Assembly: GCA_029783825.1 (NCBI GenBank)
Contig: JAREIK010001723.1
Coordinates: 1,407,257 to 1,471,256, forward strand
Origin: Sapria himalayana
Lineage: Eukaryota; Streptophyta; Magnoliopsida; Malpighiales; Rafflesiaceae
Length of the DNA stretch: 64,000 nt
Direction of reading: 5' to 3'
Shown one piece after another: positions 12,751 to 24,779 of this stretch. Below the pieces are notes generated by a model that searched no databases, was not told the DNA's origin, and saw nothing but the letters and a program-made list of their open reading frames with translations. Numbering within the stretch: the stretch's first letter is position 1; every line of letters starts with the position of its first letter. A program made the translations under genes and the position numbers.

Positions 12751-13249
12751 CAAAATTGAATGGAACAAACTATGCCTTCCCAAAGAGGAATTATGTTTTG
12801 ACATTTTTCCATCTCCAATCACTACATAAAGTTCTATTACTAAATTATTTATGATAATTTCATCTCAAGGCTAATACTTTATTGTTATAAAAATAGAAGC
12901 AACCATAATTATTTCAAATAATAAATTCTTTCTCAAAATATTAAAATAAATTATACAATAAATAAAAATACAAGATAAAAGAGATTTGAGATAGAAATAA
13001 ATTATAAAAAGGGAAATCATTATTTTATAGAAGAAAAAATTAGAAATCACAAATGGGTCACAAAGTGCTATCACGACTTATTTTTAGGTGGCCTAGTCAT
13101 GTCACCAGTTCATGCCATACATGAAATGGTATGCATAGCATGACACAAGATTTATTTTAATAGGTTCGAAAAAGCCAATTTGGCCCACACCTAAGTTGAT
13201 TCATGATGGGTAGTGCCAGTTTTAGTCCAAATGAAATTATACTAAAATT

Positions 13250-13451
13250 TTAATTTTATATTTATGAGCGTAGTTAAAATATTATAAAATTTTAATGTTA
13301 TATTAATTTAAAATGAAAATAAAAAATTACACAAATAAAAAATAATAATTTTAATTTTATATTTATGAGCGTAGTTAAAATATTATAAAATTTTAATGTT
13401 ATATTAATTTAAAATGAAAATAAAAAATTACACAAATAAAAAATAATAATT
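13250..13451. repeat. Exact 101-bp tandem duplication
   Basis: 13,250-13,350 is repeated base for base at 13,351-13,451 (both begin TTAATTTTATATTTATGAGC). Units A and C have one copy, so this is a recent local duplication in unit B. Confidence 0.9.
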
Positions 13452-13471
13452 AGTAAGCATAATATTAATTT

Positions 13472-13995
13472 ATAGGTGTCAAATGGGCTAGCCCGAGCCA
13501 TTTTTTCAGGCCCATATGGGCTTGTGTGCCATGTCAGGCATGACACGCTACAATACCGTATCTGACACATCACGATTCATTGGTGGGCAAGCCGGCAAGG
13601 GATGCGGCACGAAATCAGCCTAGGTTTGGGCTGATTCGGGCTGGTTTGGGTCGAGTCAGACCAGTTTTAGTTAAGATAAAATTAGAAAAATTAGGGGTGG
13701 CACTGCCACACTGTTGTGATGCCATCACCCATTGGGCGTCATCGCATCATCCTTCTTTGGGCGTCATTGTGTCGGTCATCATACATCGCTCGGCGCATCG
13801 TCACCCATGTCGTGCCTACGTGGTAGGAATCCATGCCGTGCCTGGCACGACACGCGGGCCGAAGACCCTCAACATAGTATGACATGAATAGTACCAAGAG
13901 TCTGCCCGGTATGTGCCCGAGCACAGTCCTGGACTGTGTCATGTTGGGCTTCACGTCGAGCCCGGTCTGAGCCGCCCAACCTATTTGACACCTCT
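13472..13995. mobile_element. GC-rich TIR element inserted in unit B
   Basis: A GC-rich block (ATAGGTGTCAAATGGGCTAG to CAACCTATTTGACACCTCT) in AT-rich DNA. The ends are inverted repeats: ATAGGTGTCAAATGGG and AGAGGTGTCAAATAGG. The flanks ATATTAATTT (13,462-13,471) and ATATTAATAT (13,996-14,005) are a 10-bp target duplication with one mismatch. Units A (about 12,203) and C (about 14,748) show the empty site, ATAATATTAATATGATAAAT or nearly so, which confirms an insertion. There is no transposase. The interior is rich in GGCACGACACG-like words and only accidental ORFs cover it. The target length suggests Mutator-like mobilisation. Confidence 0.8.
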
Positions 13996-14059
13996 ATATT
14001 AATATGATAAATAACATAACATGAAATATTAGCAATAAAGAACAATTATGTTTTGAGTG

Positions 14060-15290
14060 AGCTACTAAATAGTTTGGAATAGATTATGCCTCCCAAAGAA
14101 GAATTATGTTTTGATATTTGTCCATCTTCAATTACTACATAAATTTCTATTACTAAATTATTTATGATGATTTCAACTTGAGTATGATACATTATTATTA
14201 TAAAAATAAAATCTACAATAATTATTTGGAATAAAAAATTCATCCTCAAATATTAAAATAAATTATACAACTACTAAAATTACAAGATAAAATTGATTTG
14301 GGATAGAGATGAATTATAAAAAAGATTTGAGATAGAATGAATTATAAAAGGAGAAACCATTATTTTATAGAAGAAAAAAAAATCAAAAATCCTAAAATAA
14401 ATTATGATGTATGCAAAGTGAATTTCACTTACCATATCGATGTTGAATGAGTCGTGCTATGCTGGCATGACTTATTCCTATGTGGCCCGATCATGCCACC
14501 ATGTCATGCCAGACACGACACAATATGGATAGCATGATAGGACATATATTTTAATAAGCCTGACAAAGCCCATTTGGCATACACTAAGTAGATTTGTGTT
14601 GTGTAGTGTCATTTTTAGCCCAAATAAAAATCATACTAAAATTTTAATTTTATATTTATTAGCATATCTAGAATATTATGAAATTTTAATTTTATATTAA
14701 TGTAAAATAAAAAAAAATCACTTAAATTAAATAATAATCCATAAGCATAATACTAATATGATAAATAACATAAGCATAACTGATATAAAAAAAACAAAAA
14801 AATATCATTTCATATGGAAAAGAATACTCTACAATAACACAAGTCATCATCATCAAAATGTCTATAGTATGGTAAATAGATTATAGTTGTAGATCATCAT
14901 CGTCATGTATATATTTGAAGGTAATGGTAGTGGTGACCTTAATATCCTTGATCTCAATGTCACATGAGCCCTCATCCTTTAAAAACTATTTAACCTTATA
15001 ATGAATGTATAACCTCAAATTTTCTCAATCTTTCATGTATGTGCCTCTATGATATCTAAATTGTAGTATTTATCTCCTACTTACAATAACATTGGCTACA
15101 ACAAAAAATTTAGACTTCGATGATATAATAGATACTAGAGAAGTCAATAGATCACGTGTCATCTTAAATAACATAAAATAAATGGATTCATATAATTTTT
15201 ACCAACTCAAAATATCTAAATTCTTATTATCATCATGTGAAATAATGAAAGCAGTAATCGATATCTAAGTATAGAGATAACTCACTCATA
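14060..15290 (-). mobile_element. hAT-derived tandem unit C
   Basis: Third copy, starting TTTGGAATAGATTATGCC, about 1.2 kb, collinear with unit A, including the GC-richer patch at 14,440-14,600 and the degenerate hAT C-terminal coding part at about 14,880-15,220. Its coding side continues into 15,290-15,960. Confidence 0.6.
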
Positions 15291-15960
15291 TTTGATGGAG
15301 ATCCTTGTCATTTGCCCCTAACTAATTGAATAGAAATACCATAATCTCTGAATATGATGTTCATGTTAATATTTGGAGCTTCTCTACAACTATCATACCT
15401 GATATCATAATATGTAAATATATAAATTTTTCATGAACAAAATTTTATGATTCATGTACTAAGTTCATGCAAGTGGACGCGTATCTTAATATTAATTTTA
15501 TCACTTTCACCTTAAGCTTATAATCCATAAAGGCAAACAAACAATATAGAGTTAAAATAAAGAACTAGTACTTTAAATACATGATTTCGATCTCAAAAAT
15601 CATGATGCTAAATATAGAGTATCTAGTATATTTACTAAATATGCTATTAATATCATTTGTACACCTAAGTGCAATGCAAATAATAAAAGTATGCACAAAC
15701 AAACACAAATTTATCATATCATAAAAGATCTTTATGAATTGCATATATAAAATTTTTATATCTTAGTCTCAATCATCAATAATAAATTCAAGAATCTTAC
15801 CATTGACATAATTAGATATTACATATTGGTAGCCAACATATGACATTAACATAAGATAAATATAATTCCAATGATATCTCACATCTATTTAGAATTTTTT
15901 TCAAGTCTTGTTGAAAAATAAAATTTAGCTAAACTTTTGTTTTCTACTAGGTATTTTAAG
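15290..15960 (-). pseudogene. Further hAT transposase remnant upstream of unit C
   Basis: Minus-strand translation near 15,780-15,900 gives NYIYLMLMSYVGYQYV, which resembles the hAT segment 'xYMCLTAHYVDxDW'. Many stops; weak but in the right order for the C-terminal pieces in unit C. Confidence 0.4.
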
Positions 15961-17520
15961 GTATTTTAGAGAATTTTTTATCTTTTCTAAAATGGGAAAA
16001 ATAACTTTTATTCTCACCCTTACTACCCGATTAATTACATGAAACTTATACATAATATAAAAATTTTACCTAACAACGCATCTCTAATAGTTTCAACAAA
16101 CATACTAATGATTACTCAATTATTAGAATTATTATTGGAACTTATACTAAAATATTTTATTCTAAATATCATATTTCCTAAAAATTTTCATCTTACTCAT
16201 ATATGATAGAGTCATTATGAAGAATGGTGATGATACATGTGAATCATAGATCATTATTATTAATCTAAATATCAGATGTCATAGATACAATACCATTATA
16301 TATTTTCTAAATTCACTAATTATTAATTATTTTTTTAACTTATAATATTTTATTATGTCATTCCGATTAGTAGACATAGGAATCTTATGATTTGTAGGCT
16401 AGAATTATGTTTGCATAATATTGACTATAATATGATCCTCCAAAAATCTAATCAGAAGACTCATAGGCATTATCTAATTAGCTATGCCTCTTTCTTTTCA
16501 AAGTTATTATGATATATGAAGGGAGTCAATGAAATAAAACTTAATCAAACGTTAAAAACTTCACCACTTAATTGAGTTTACTTGGCATCTCATGTACCAT
16601 ATTTTTTGGTGTATTGATTCTCATACTTTTAGGGGTGACCAATGACACATACACTCATACATATATGTATATATTTTTTATAATATATATATTGTGAAAT
16701 TTTTTTTGACACCCTTAGAATTTTTAATTTATATTATCTTAAAATGAATCAATATTAGTAAAGTTTACATAGTTTTAGCTTTAGTAAATAGGTTTGAGTC
16801 GAAGTCATATGAGATAACCTTATTTCAACCTTGGACCTTTCAGTCGTATTATCATTATTATCTAAATCAATGTCAAATTCATTATCATTTAGCTCATTAA
16901 TTATCAATTTTAATTTATATTTAAAATTATATGTTATGTAATAAACTAATAATAAAATTAAAAAAAAAAGTATTGTGTACCCTAACCATAACCATGCCAC
17001 ATTGATTTATTTAAGCGAAAAAAAATCATGATAGGACAATCTAGATTCTAGGAGTTAAGAGAGTGAAAGAGGAACCGAGAAGAAAATTTGAAAATATGAG
17101 AGAAGATTAGAAAATAAAATTCTAAAATTCTTTATTCCATATTTATAATCTTTTTAGATAAAAATAATTTATTTTTTAATTTTTTAAATTTTTTTTGAAT
17201 TTTTTAGATTTTTTTAATTTTTTTTGAATTTTTTGAATTTTTAAAATTTTTAAAATTTTTTAAAATTTTGAATTTGTTGAAATTTTTGAATTTTTTGAAT
17301 TTTTTGAATTTTTTGAATTTTTTGAATTTTTTTAATTTTTTTAATTTTTTTTAATTTTTTTAAATTTGTAAAGGTCACAAACTCACAGTTGGATTGGTGC
17401 CAATGCTGTTGAAAACAAATCCGATAACTATTGACATTATAATTAAAAAAAAATAATTTTTTTACCGACATAGATAATAACAAGTAGTGATTGTCGCTTT
17501 CCTTGTTAAGCTAGTTACAT
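15960..17520. other. AT-rich intergenic, T-rich short repeats
   Basis: No gene recognised. 17,160-17,370 is a low-complexity tract of GAATTTTTT-type units with a period near 10 bases. An 81-codon minus frame at 16,755-17,000 matches nothing I know and is probably chance. Confidence 0.5.
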
Positions 17521-17529
17521 GAAATTGTA

Positions 17530-17836
17530 ACAGGCATAGCCCACCCCTCATTTTTTTTACAAAAAAAAAATCAGCCCGAACACTTTAACGCATTAGCCCA
17601 TGAGTTTGTGACCCAAGCTTGGTCTCGTGTCATGGGTCACATCCCTCATGACCTACTGGGCTTGGCATGTGGGTCGATCTAGCCAGACATGAGGAACAAC
17701 TATCTATGCTCCAACATGGAATGCACCATGCCTTAAGCTGACATGACTCCAATCCAAGCATGATTCGAGGCTATGCAATGTCGGGCTAGACATGTTTAAT
17801 TTGGGTCATGCCTAGGTCTTTTGGTCTACTTGACAC
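17530..17836. mobile_element. GC-rich GTGTCAA-family element, decayed
   Basis: GC-richer block with GGGTCACATCCC and GGGCTTGGCATGTGGG-type words. Its right end GGTCTACTTGACACCTCTAT matches the family terminus. The left end near 17,530 is unclear. Confidence 0.5.
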
Positions 17837-17879
17837 CTCTATCTACCAATTTAACTACTTAGTAATTAATATTATATTC

Positions 17880-19250
17880 TCACTTAAAGTTCATATTCCT
17901 CACTTACTAACTTCATTATTGATTATGTTAATCAACTTTGTCATAATATCTATTATATTTATATTAGGATAAATCTTTTACATATTCATACAAAATAATA
18001 TGATACTATGATATATTTTATCTTTGAGTGAAATATTAAATTATTTACTAAGTATAGATCAATTTGACTATAACAGAGTACAATAATTTTAGTTTATGTC
18101 CAAGTTCTTTCAATAGTACCTACAACTATATTGCATCTTTACTGGATTATATTGATACAACATACTATGCCTCTATTATAGAAGTAGTCACAATATAATG
18201 AAACTTTGAAACTCATCTTATAACTCCTCTTGCAAGAGTACAATTATAACCTATGATGAACTTGTTATTGAGAATATCTCCAATTTAGTTTGTATCAGCA
18301 CAACATATGACATCGAGGTCTGAAACTCTAAAATTCTTGATAATACTCCAATACTATCTACTAGGATTTATCATAAATCAATTAATAACTATAATTACTT
18401 ATGTAATATCTAATATATAAATCATAGTGAACATGAAACTTTTAATTTCTAATACATACGATACACAAGATATCTTCCTCGCCTTTTCTTCAATATTAGG
18501 ATATACTAAAGTTTAACATAAAATTAATAAAAAATGAGCTATAAATTAGTTTACTATCTTGTATTTTGAAGCATTGCAATATCTTGTTAAAATAATTTAT
18601 TTGAGAAACCCAAATCTTCTCGTTATTTTTATCTAAGTAAATTTGTATCCCTATAATCATAATTTCTATCACAAGTCCATATTAAACTCTCTAACAAACT
18701 ATGTTTTTGATTCTTAGATTCAATATTTTGTTGAAATCTGCAATTTATATATTATTCACATACAATAATATAATGATGAAGTCATTTTCATACTCAAATT
18801 TTTTATAGTACATATAATAATCTAAACTAAGTATATTGTAATCTAAATGGAGTCTATTATCTTCAAATCTTTCATACCAATATATCAGTATCTATTTAAT
18901 ATCATATAAAGATTAAAACATGTAAACCAAGTTCTCGTTGTAAATACGAACCACTAAAAAAAATCTTAATGAAATCAATTTTATCTTTGTGAATATATCC
19001 TTTTATAACTAATCTCTCACAATATTATTCTAGTTGATCATTACTATCATATTTGATCTTCAAAACTCATTTATTACCAATAACTTTTCTTTCATTTTGT
19101 AATATTATTATTTTTTATGTCTCATTTTATCTTTTATAATTTCTCCATACATTATCATCATCCATAGAGATGTATTAAAACTATTTGTAGTCTCATGAAA
19201 TATTAATGATTCATCATTTGTTAAAAGATAACTTTGTCATCATCCATAGA
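17880..19250 (-). pseudogene. Degenerate Ty1/copia pol (RT and RNase H)
   Basis: On the minus strand around 18,050-18,330, mixed frames give CADTNWRDI, then pieces like 'NNKxFIIGYNCTLARG' and 'WVSKF', then a Glu-Ala-x-Tyr-like stretch. They correspond to copia RNase H: 'ADTNWxxx..KSTSGYCxxL..xxISWxSKxQxxVAxSTTEAEY'. Further downstream (17,900-18,050) are weak traces of the terminal 'TKHIxxKYHxIRDxV' part. The RT part to about 19,250 is only suggestive. Heavily mutated, no intact frame, LTRs not found. Confidence 0.55.
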
Positions 19251-19259
19251 GAAATACTT

Positions 19260-20460
19260 AAGATTGTACTTCACATGGAAAATTATCTTTTCTTCACACA
19301 TGAATACTAACATAATTTGGAAATTCCAAGATCTCTCTCTCAAGAAGCATGTTGTGCAAGATAGTGCGAAGAATGGAATGAATATTCAAAAAAAAAATAT
19401 AAGCACTATTTCACTCTTATTTTCTATATATTCTGTTCAGATATCATACAATATGTAGGTATCATGCTCAAAATGAAAATGAGAAACCAATTTTATATGA
19501 AACAAATTGTTGTCAATCTGCATAAACAAAGCAATTTATTTCATATATGAAAAGCTCATGCTTGGTCTTCAGATTCAAAATCATAGGAATTTAGAAGCCT
19601 TAGAAGCTTCTAAATAATAAAGCTTTTGAAGCTTCTAATTTCTTTTTTGCATTTAATAGCTTCTTAATTCTATTTTGCATTTAGAAGCTTCACCCATGCA
19701 GGCTTAGTATGCACCATGTTCTTGCTGCTGGACCATGCCTCATTCTACATCTTCTCTGCTTGGCAACCACATACGTTAGTCTGTGCTCAAGCATAGTATA
19801 AAACAAATATTGAAGTTCTGTAAAAAAATATATGGTTTTGAAAATTAAAAATTGAAACCAAGCCTTGTTTGTGTGTTTTATTCCTCTAGTTGCTGATGTG
19901 GCATACTGGCAGATATATTTCAGTAACGTGTATATGACTGGAGAAGTTAGTGGAGGAGAAATTTCTGGTAGGGTTTAGGTAAATATAATTTTAGTATATC
20001 TATCGTAAAATATGTTTCCTAAAATGCATTAAAAAAGAAAATTTAAGTTAAAATCTGACTTTTTTATAAATTTCCTAAATTTAGGATCAATAGAATGATA
20101 CTATCATAAATTGCAACTTATGGTCTAAGCAACAAATGACTTTTTTTTTGGAACACCATCGAGAATGCTTGAGCCAAATCATCACTATAATTTAAATGTT
20201 GTATAGATGTAATTTTCTCGAGGCATGCCCACAATCTTAAAACTACTAATTTCTAACCAAAAATCAATTTCACCAATTGTGATTTAGGCACATGTTTTAC
20301 CATCTACAAAATAATTAAAATGATTTTTGTTTATTAGACATAAATGAAATAAATAAAACACAAAACTAGCCTATAGTTTAAATATAGGGTGGCAGCTTTT
20401 TGTAAAATCATTTACCAAAAAAACAACTATATGATATCAAATGCCATGGAAAATCATTAT
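19260..20460. other. Intergenic 3' of the carbonic anhydrase gene
   Basis: AT-rich, no gene recognised. A short cluster of AGAAGCTTCTAA-type palindromic words lies at 19,600-19,690. Confidence 0.5.
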
Positions 20461-20468
20461 TGACATGA

Positions 20469-20474
20469 TTTATT
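20469..20474 (-). promoter_or_regulatory. Candidate polyadenylation signal AATAAA
   Basis: AATAAA on the minus strand about 130 bases after the carbonic anhydrase stop codon. Confidence 0.5.
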
Positions 20475-20605
20475 AGAATTCAGACGACACTGGAACAGAA
20501 CCTAAGTCACCACCAAAGCTGAACAAGCAGCATGCGATGATCAGTGCAATTTTGTTACAAATATTGACCACAGCTCGCTGGTTCATCCCAATTCATGCGG
20601 CACAA

Positions 20606-22824
20606 TCACGGATCCCACAAATCGAAGGTACCCTTAACAAAATCATAGTGGGCACCTTTCAGAGACAGCGTTCTCTTGCTCACCCCCTCCTCCACGAAGG
20701 GATATGTCAACAAATGTCCCAGGGACACGTTTACTGCTTCCTGAAGAAGATGCCGAAAGAGACGAGGATGGGTTTTAAAAATTCAGTAAAGGTCAAAAAA
20801 CCAGTTGAGACAATAACGGAAATGGTCGATAAGGGGAGAACATGCCTTTTCGCAGCTCAAGCATTGTTCTTCAAAGCTCAAATTACCACATTCTGATTTC
20901 ACCTTGGATTTTGCAGCTGCGCATATTTTGACCCATTGTTCGATGAAGTCGCTAAATGATCACACAGATAAGCGTGAAGCTTGAGTTGAGAAAATAGCGC
21001 ATGTATCCACATCGATTGGTTTTGTTTCAGCAAGGCAGAGTTTCATGGCCTCGGAAGTACCTGGAGGTAGTATCATCGTTTTCCGGAGCAGACATGAGCC
21101 CTTTTATGCCACCACAACAACTGTGGCCAATGACTATGACGTTCTCCACCTGAAAAACAAAATTTTCAATCTCTTCATTCGTGATCAGCCAAGAGTGGAA
21201 AATAAGATAGACACGGGTTATTCGTATGCATGTCTGCTGCTGCTTGAGCACGAACATGAGTTACCTTGAGGTGCAACACGGCATATTCAATGGCAGCGCC
21301 CACGCCGGAGTATTTTGTCTGTGGAGAAAGCATCAAGCAGTATGGAATATTGATGATCATGTTTACTCGTTGAATGATTGGCAAACCTTATCGTACGGCG
21401 GGACCATATTGGCAATGTTTCTGACCACAAAGGCTTCGCCGGGTTGAAAGTCGAGGACGTGAGAAGGGCAAACACGGGAATCAGAGCAAGCAAATACCAT
21501 GAACTACAAAAGTAGATCAGAAAACCCAAATTTAACATTGCCCGACCCGTACCTTATGGCAGTTGCCAAATCAGAGCTAACACGAACACACCCATACATA
21601 TTACCTTGGGGCTTTGGCCTTTGGCAAGTTCACTGAACAATGTCGGATTCTTCCTGAAAATTCTCATTATTAGTGAAATGGCAAGCCCCACCCCAAGAAA
21701 ACCAAACAAATATTAGGAAATTTATGTAGATGGATACTTTAATAAAATCCTACTAAATACTTAATTCCATAATATTCAATAAATTTTTACTAGGTATTCA
21801 CAGGTCTGGAGCCTAGGATGAAACTGCAAAATCTCTTCAGTGGAAAATGGAAAATAAATAAATCAAATAAAAAAATAAATTAAAAGAAAAAATACTTAAA
21901 TGACCAAGCAGAATCACGGTCAGGATCCTGAGCAAAATCCAGAACCAGAATAAATAATTAAAACAAACAAACAACCAAACAAGGAAAAAAATCAAAAAAA
22001 AAAGGTCTGCGTCAAAAGTACTCATATTTCTCTTTCTTGAAGTGGTTGAACCCGATTTTGACCCGACCCACCGGGTTGAATTTATTTGAACCGAGAACCT
22101 GCAATTCAGCCGTGATTTGCTTTACCTTATCCGCGGCGACACTTCCGAGGTCCACCTGCTCTCTGCATCAGAACGGACAAGCAGATGAGTCAGAGCCCAG
22201 CGATGAAGAACTCATTATAGAGCCCATGGTCACCCAACGACAATCAGGTTCAAATCTTGACAAAATAAAGCAGAAAAATACATGTATCATCATAAAAAAT
22301 ATAAAAAAGCACAATACCGAAGCAGGTGAGTAAGCTCAGTGATGGCTGCATTGAACGTTTCATTCACCATGTTCTTGGATCTAGAAACACTACCATCATA
22401 AAACAAAAGTCAATTATATGTTTTAATCAATCAGATCGAAACAACAACATTTCTAGTGCGAGGGAAGAACAGCCTGGCAGTTTCAAGATCATACAGGTAG
22501 TAGCATGATGGTGCCAAATCGGACCTCCATGGAGATTATAATGAAAGTAGAATTGGATGAAAATAACTTGAAGAGCAGATTTAGGAGTAGTAGATGAATC
22601 GATAAGTTAGAAGAACCGTTAATTATGGCTTGTTGGCCAGACGTAAATCTAAAAGACTGGAAATTGAGATGGATACATCACTCTGCCAGGTGATATGATT
22701 GTGAACAAGAATTGAAGAAACATATTGTTAGCATACAGAAACAGGTCGATCATAATTGGGATCGGAGAGTGTTCGGAAAACACTAACAGGTTGCGCTAAC
22801 GTACCTTTTTGTGTCTTCTATCAT
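20606..22824 (-). CDS. Beta-carbonic anhydrase, cytosolic-type, 9 coding exons
   Basis: Catalyses CO2 + H2O to bicarbonate + H+ with an active-site zinc. I read exons (transcription order) 22,824-22,805; 22,380-22,318; 22,162-22,022; 21,653-21,605; 21,503-21,387; 21,318-21,265; 21,149-21,061; 20,951-20,846; 20,740-20,606. They join in frame to 257 codons plus TGA, the usual length of the plant cytosolic form. Key motifs: [32 protein letters not shown] (zinc Cys with the Asp-Ser-Arg dyad), [51 protein letters not shown] (zinc His and Cys), [16 protein letters not shown], and the end [14 protein letters not shown]. Introns are 68-424 bp, all GT-AG except the last, which is AAG|GCATGT, a GC-AG intron. 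No transit peptide is visible. Translation could start in the 20-nt exon 1 (MIEDTK) or at the in-frame Met in exon 2. No stops or frameshifts. Confidence 0.93.
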
Positions 22825-22850
22825 TTCTTACAGTTTCAGAACTGGTAGTC

Positions 22851-22858
22851 CTTAAATA
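22851..22858 (-). promoter_or_regulatory. Possible TATA box of the carbonic anhydrase gene
   Basis: TATTTAAG on the minus strand, 27 bases before the exon 1 ATG. If this box is used, exon 1 would have almost no 5' UTR, which favours the exon 2 Met as start or a different promoter. Confidence 0.3.
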
Positions 22859-22859
22859 C

Positions 22860-23405
22860 TCTTTGTTGAAGAACGAGGTTTTGCGGTGGCACACCACACG
22901 GTGTCCGATTTTTTGGCGGAAGACTCGCTTGTTCTTTGACCACCAGCTTTCTACAGATTATTGATCCATGCATCTTTCTTTAACGAATAAAAGTAATGAG
23001 TGGTACCCGGGCAAGACGCGAGTTATTTAATAACATGTCTCAACAAAATAAATAATTAAAATTTATTTAAATATTCAATTGAGTATTTTAGGTAAAATAC
23101 TTCAAATTTTACTCTAATAAAGTTCAAAATGGAGGTGTGGTATGGTATGAAAGTTAAATGTTTATTACCGCCGGTATCACTGGAACCAGTGAATATCAAA
23201 TACATCCAATAATTTTTTAGGGAAAAAGAAATTTTCTGAGCAATAAATGCTCACTACATTTGTTGAGCGATAATCCGACCGAGTAAAAACACGAGTGAGA
23301 TAACTAGCACGTTGGATCCCTAAATTTCTAATTACACTCAATAAAATATCGAAAATAATGTTTTTAGCGATCCATTGGAGATGCTCTAGACTCTAACTTA
23401 TCATA
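22860..23405. other. Upstream region of carbonic anhydrase
   Basis: Mixed-composition DNA between the gene and the first Mutator-like element. It probably holds the promoter. No other gene seen. Confidence 0.5.
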
Positions 23406-23414
23406 TTATTTTTA

Positions 23415-24443
23415 GAGTGAATTATGTTTTGTGTGTTTACATAAAATTTTAAAATTTAGAAACTAAACATTTAATATTTTTTAAAAAATCACAATACTAA
23501 AAATAAATAAAAATTAAGTGCACCCAAATTCATAATTCATAAACTACCCTCTCTCCTGTCTCTGGTCCTTCTGTCATCCTCGCCTACGTCAATGCCCTCG
23601 CCCACGCCCTCGCCCTCGCCCACACCCTCGCCCACGTCCTCGCCCCTTGCCTGATGCCATCTCCCCTCGCCCTCGCCTGATGCCCTCCCCCCTCGCTCTC
23701 GCCCACGCCCTCGTCCCTTGCCCTCGCCCGTCGCCCTCGCCCATCTCCCCTCACCCGTCTATCCTCACCTCTCACTCCTCTCTCCCCACCCCTCTCCCTG
23801 CCCATCTCCATGAGTTCCTTCGTGGAGCTTTATCGAATTCTAGAGAGCTCGACGTGGTGCACCAAAGAGCTCCTTCATGGAGTTGGTGGAGCTCCGTCGA
23901 GCTCCACTAGTGACCTCGTCGAGCACTCTCCTGGAGCTTCGTCGAGCTCCAGCGAGCTCGACGTGGAGCTCACTAGAGCTCGACGAGCTCTGTCGAGCAT
24001 CACGGAGGAGCTCACTAGAGCTCCTCGAGTTCCATCATGGGGCTCGATGGATCTCCACTAGCTTCACGAGTGAACTTGTCGTGCTCCAGTGAGCTCCACT
24101 TCCAGCTCGTTGGAGCTTGACGGAGCTCCACGAAGGAGCTCATTGAGACTGGCAGGAAGAGAGGGGTGGGAAAAGAGGGGGGAGATGTGAGAGTAGATGG
24201 AAAATGGGAGAAGGTCGAGGGCGATGGGCGAGGGCGACGAGCGAGGGTGAGGGCATGGGCGAGTGGCTAGGGCAAGGCGTAAGGGTAAGGAAGGGGCACG
24301 GGAGAGGGTAGTTCAGGACTTAAGAATTTGAGTGCACTTATTTTTAATTTATTTTTAGTTTTGCGACTTATTTAAAAATATCAAATGTTTAGTTTCTAAA
24401 TCTTAAAAATTCCGGGGGAATCACCCGAAAATATAATTCCCCC
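23415..24443. mobile_element. Long-TIR Mutator-like non-autonomous element 1
   Basis: Perfect 9-bp target duplication TTATTTTTA at 23,406-23,414 and 24,444-24,452. The ends form long inverted repeats of about 150 bp: GAGTGAATTATGTTTTG at the left, and GGGGGAATTATATTTTC reading inward from the right. Both are followed by ATTTAGAAACTAAACATTT and later GTGCAC.CAAATTC and ACTACCCTCTC. The 9-bp duplication is characteristic of Mutator-like elements. The interior (23,570-24,310) has no transposase. It is CCTCGCC repeats, then an array of GAGCTC-centred units, then GGGCGAGG repeats, so the repeats in the core are also inverted relative to each other. Open frames here are repeat artefacts. Confidence 0.85.
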
Positions 24444-24546
24444 TTATTTTTATTAGTAGTTCAGCAGCCGGATATTTGTTTGGAAGAATTATGTTATACA
24501 TATAATCCAAAATATTGACAAAAAAAATTGTGTCGCAAACTGTTAA

Positions 24547-24548
<2 letters not shown>

Positions 24549-24604
<56 letters not shown>
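24549..24604. repeat. (AT)n microsatellite
   Basis: About 28 AT dinucleotides between two of the Mutator-like elements. Confidence 0.9.
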
Positions 24605-24607
<3 letters not shown>

Positions 24608-24779
24608 TATGTTTGTATATGTATATGTATATACACATGATTAAATGCCTATAGCATAATGGTTGGAAGTGTAACCACATTATATTAGGAGTTTTGTATG
24701 GAAATAAAGTATTTAAAATAAAAAATCCAAAATTTATGGCGGATTTCAAAAATATGCCTGAACTAGTACGTATGGAAAC

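Larger units (their letters stand above)
12753..14040 (-). mobile_element. hAT-derived tandem unit B, truncated and interrupted
   Basis: Aligns with the first ~700 bp of units A and C, starting AATTGAATGGAACAAACTATGC. It contains a 101-bp exact tandem duplication (13,250-13,451) and a 524-bp GC-rich element (13,472-13,995). It then ends, without the hAT C-terminal coding part, at the start of unit C. Confidence 0.6.

Noticed and set aside
16755..17000. 81-codon minus-strand frame with a hydrophobic stretch
   Set aside because: No recognisable domain, no neighbours that support it; probably chance in AT-rich DNA.
20537..22508. Plus-strand frames of 60-119 codons over the carbonic anhydrase locus
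   Set aside because: Shadows of the minus-strand exons and introns; the minus-strand splice model gives one continuous known protein.
24482..24510. GGAAGAATTATGTTATACAT as a possible left end for the 25,653 Mutator-like terminus
   Set aside because: The flanks give no 9-bp duplication and the following arm does not match the right arm.
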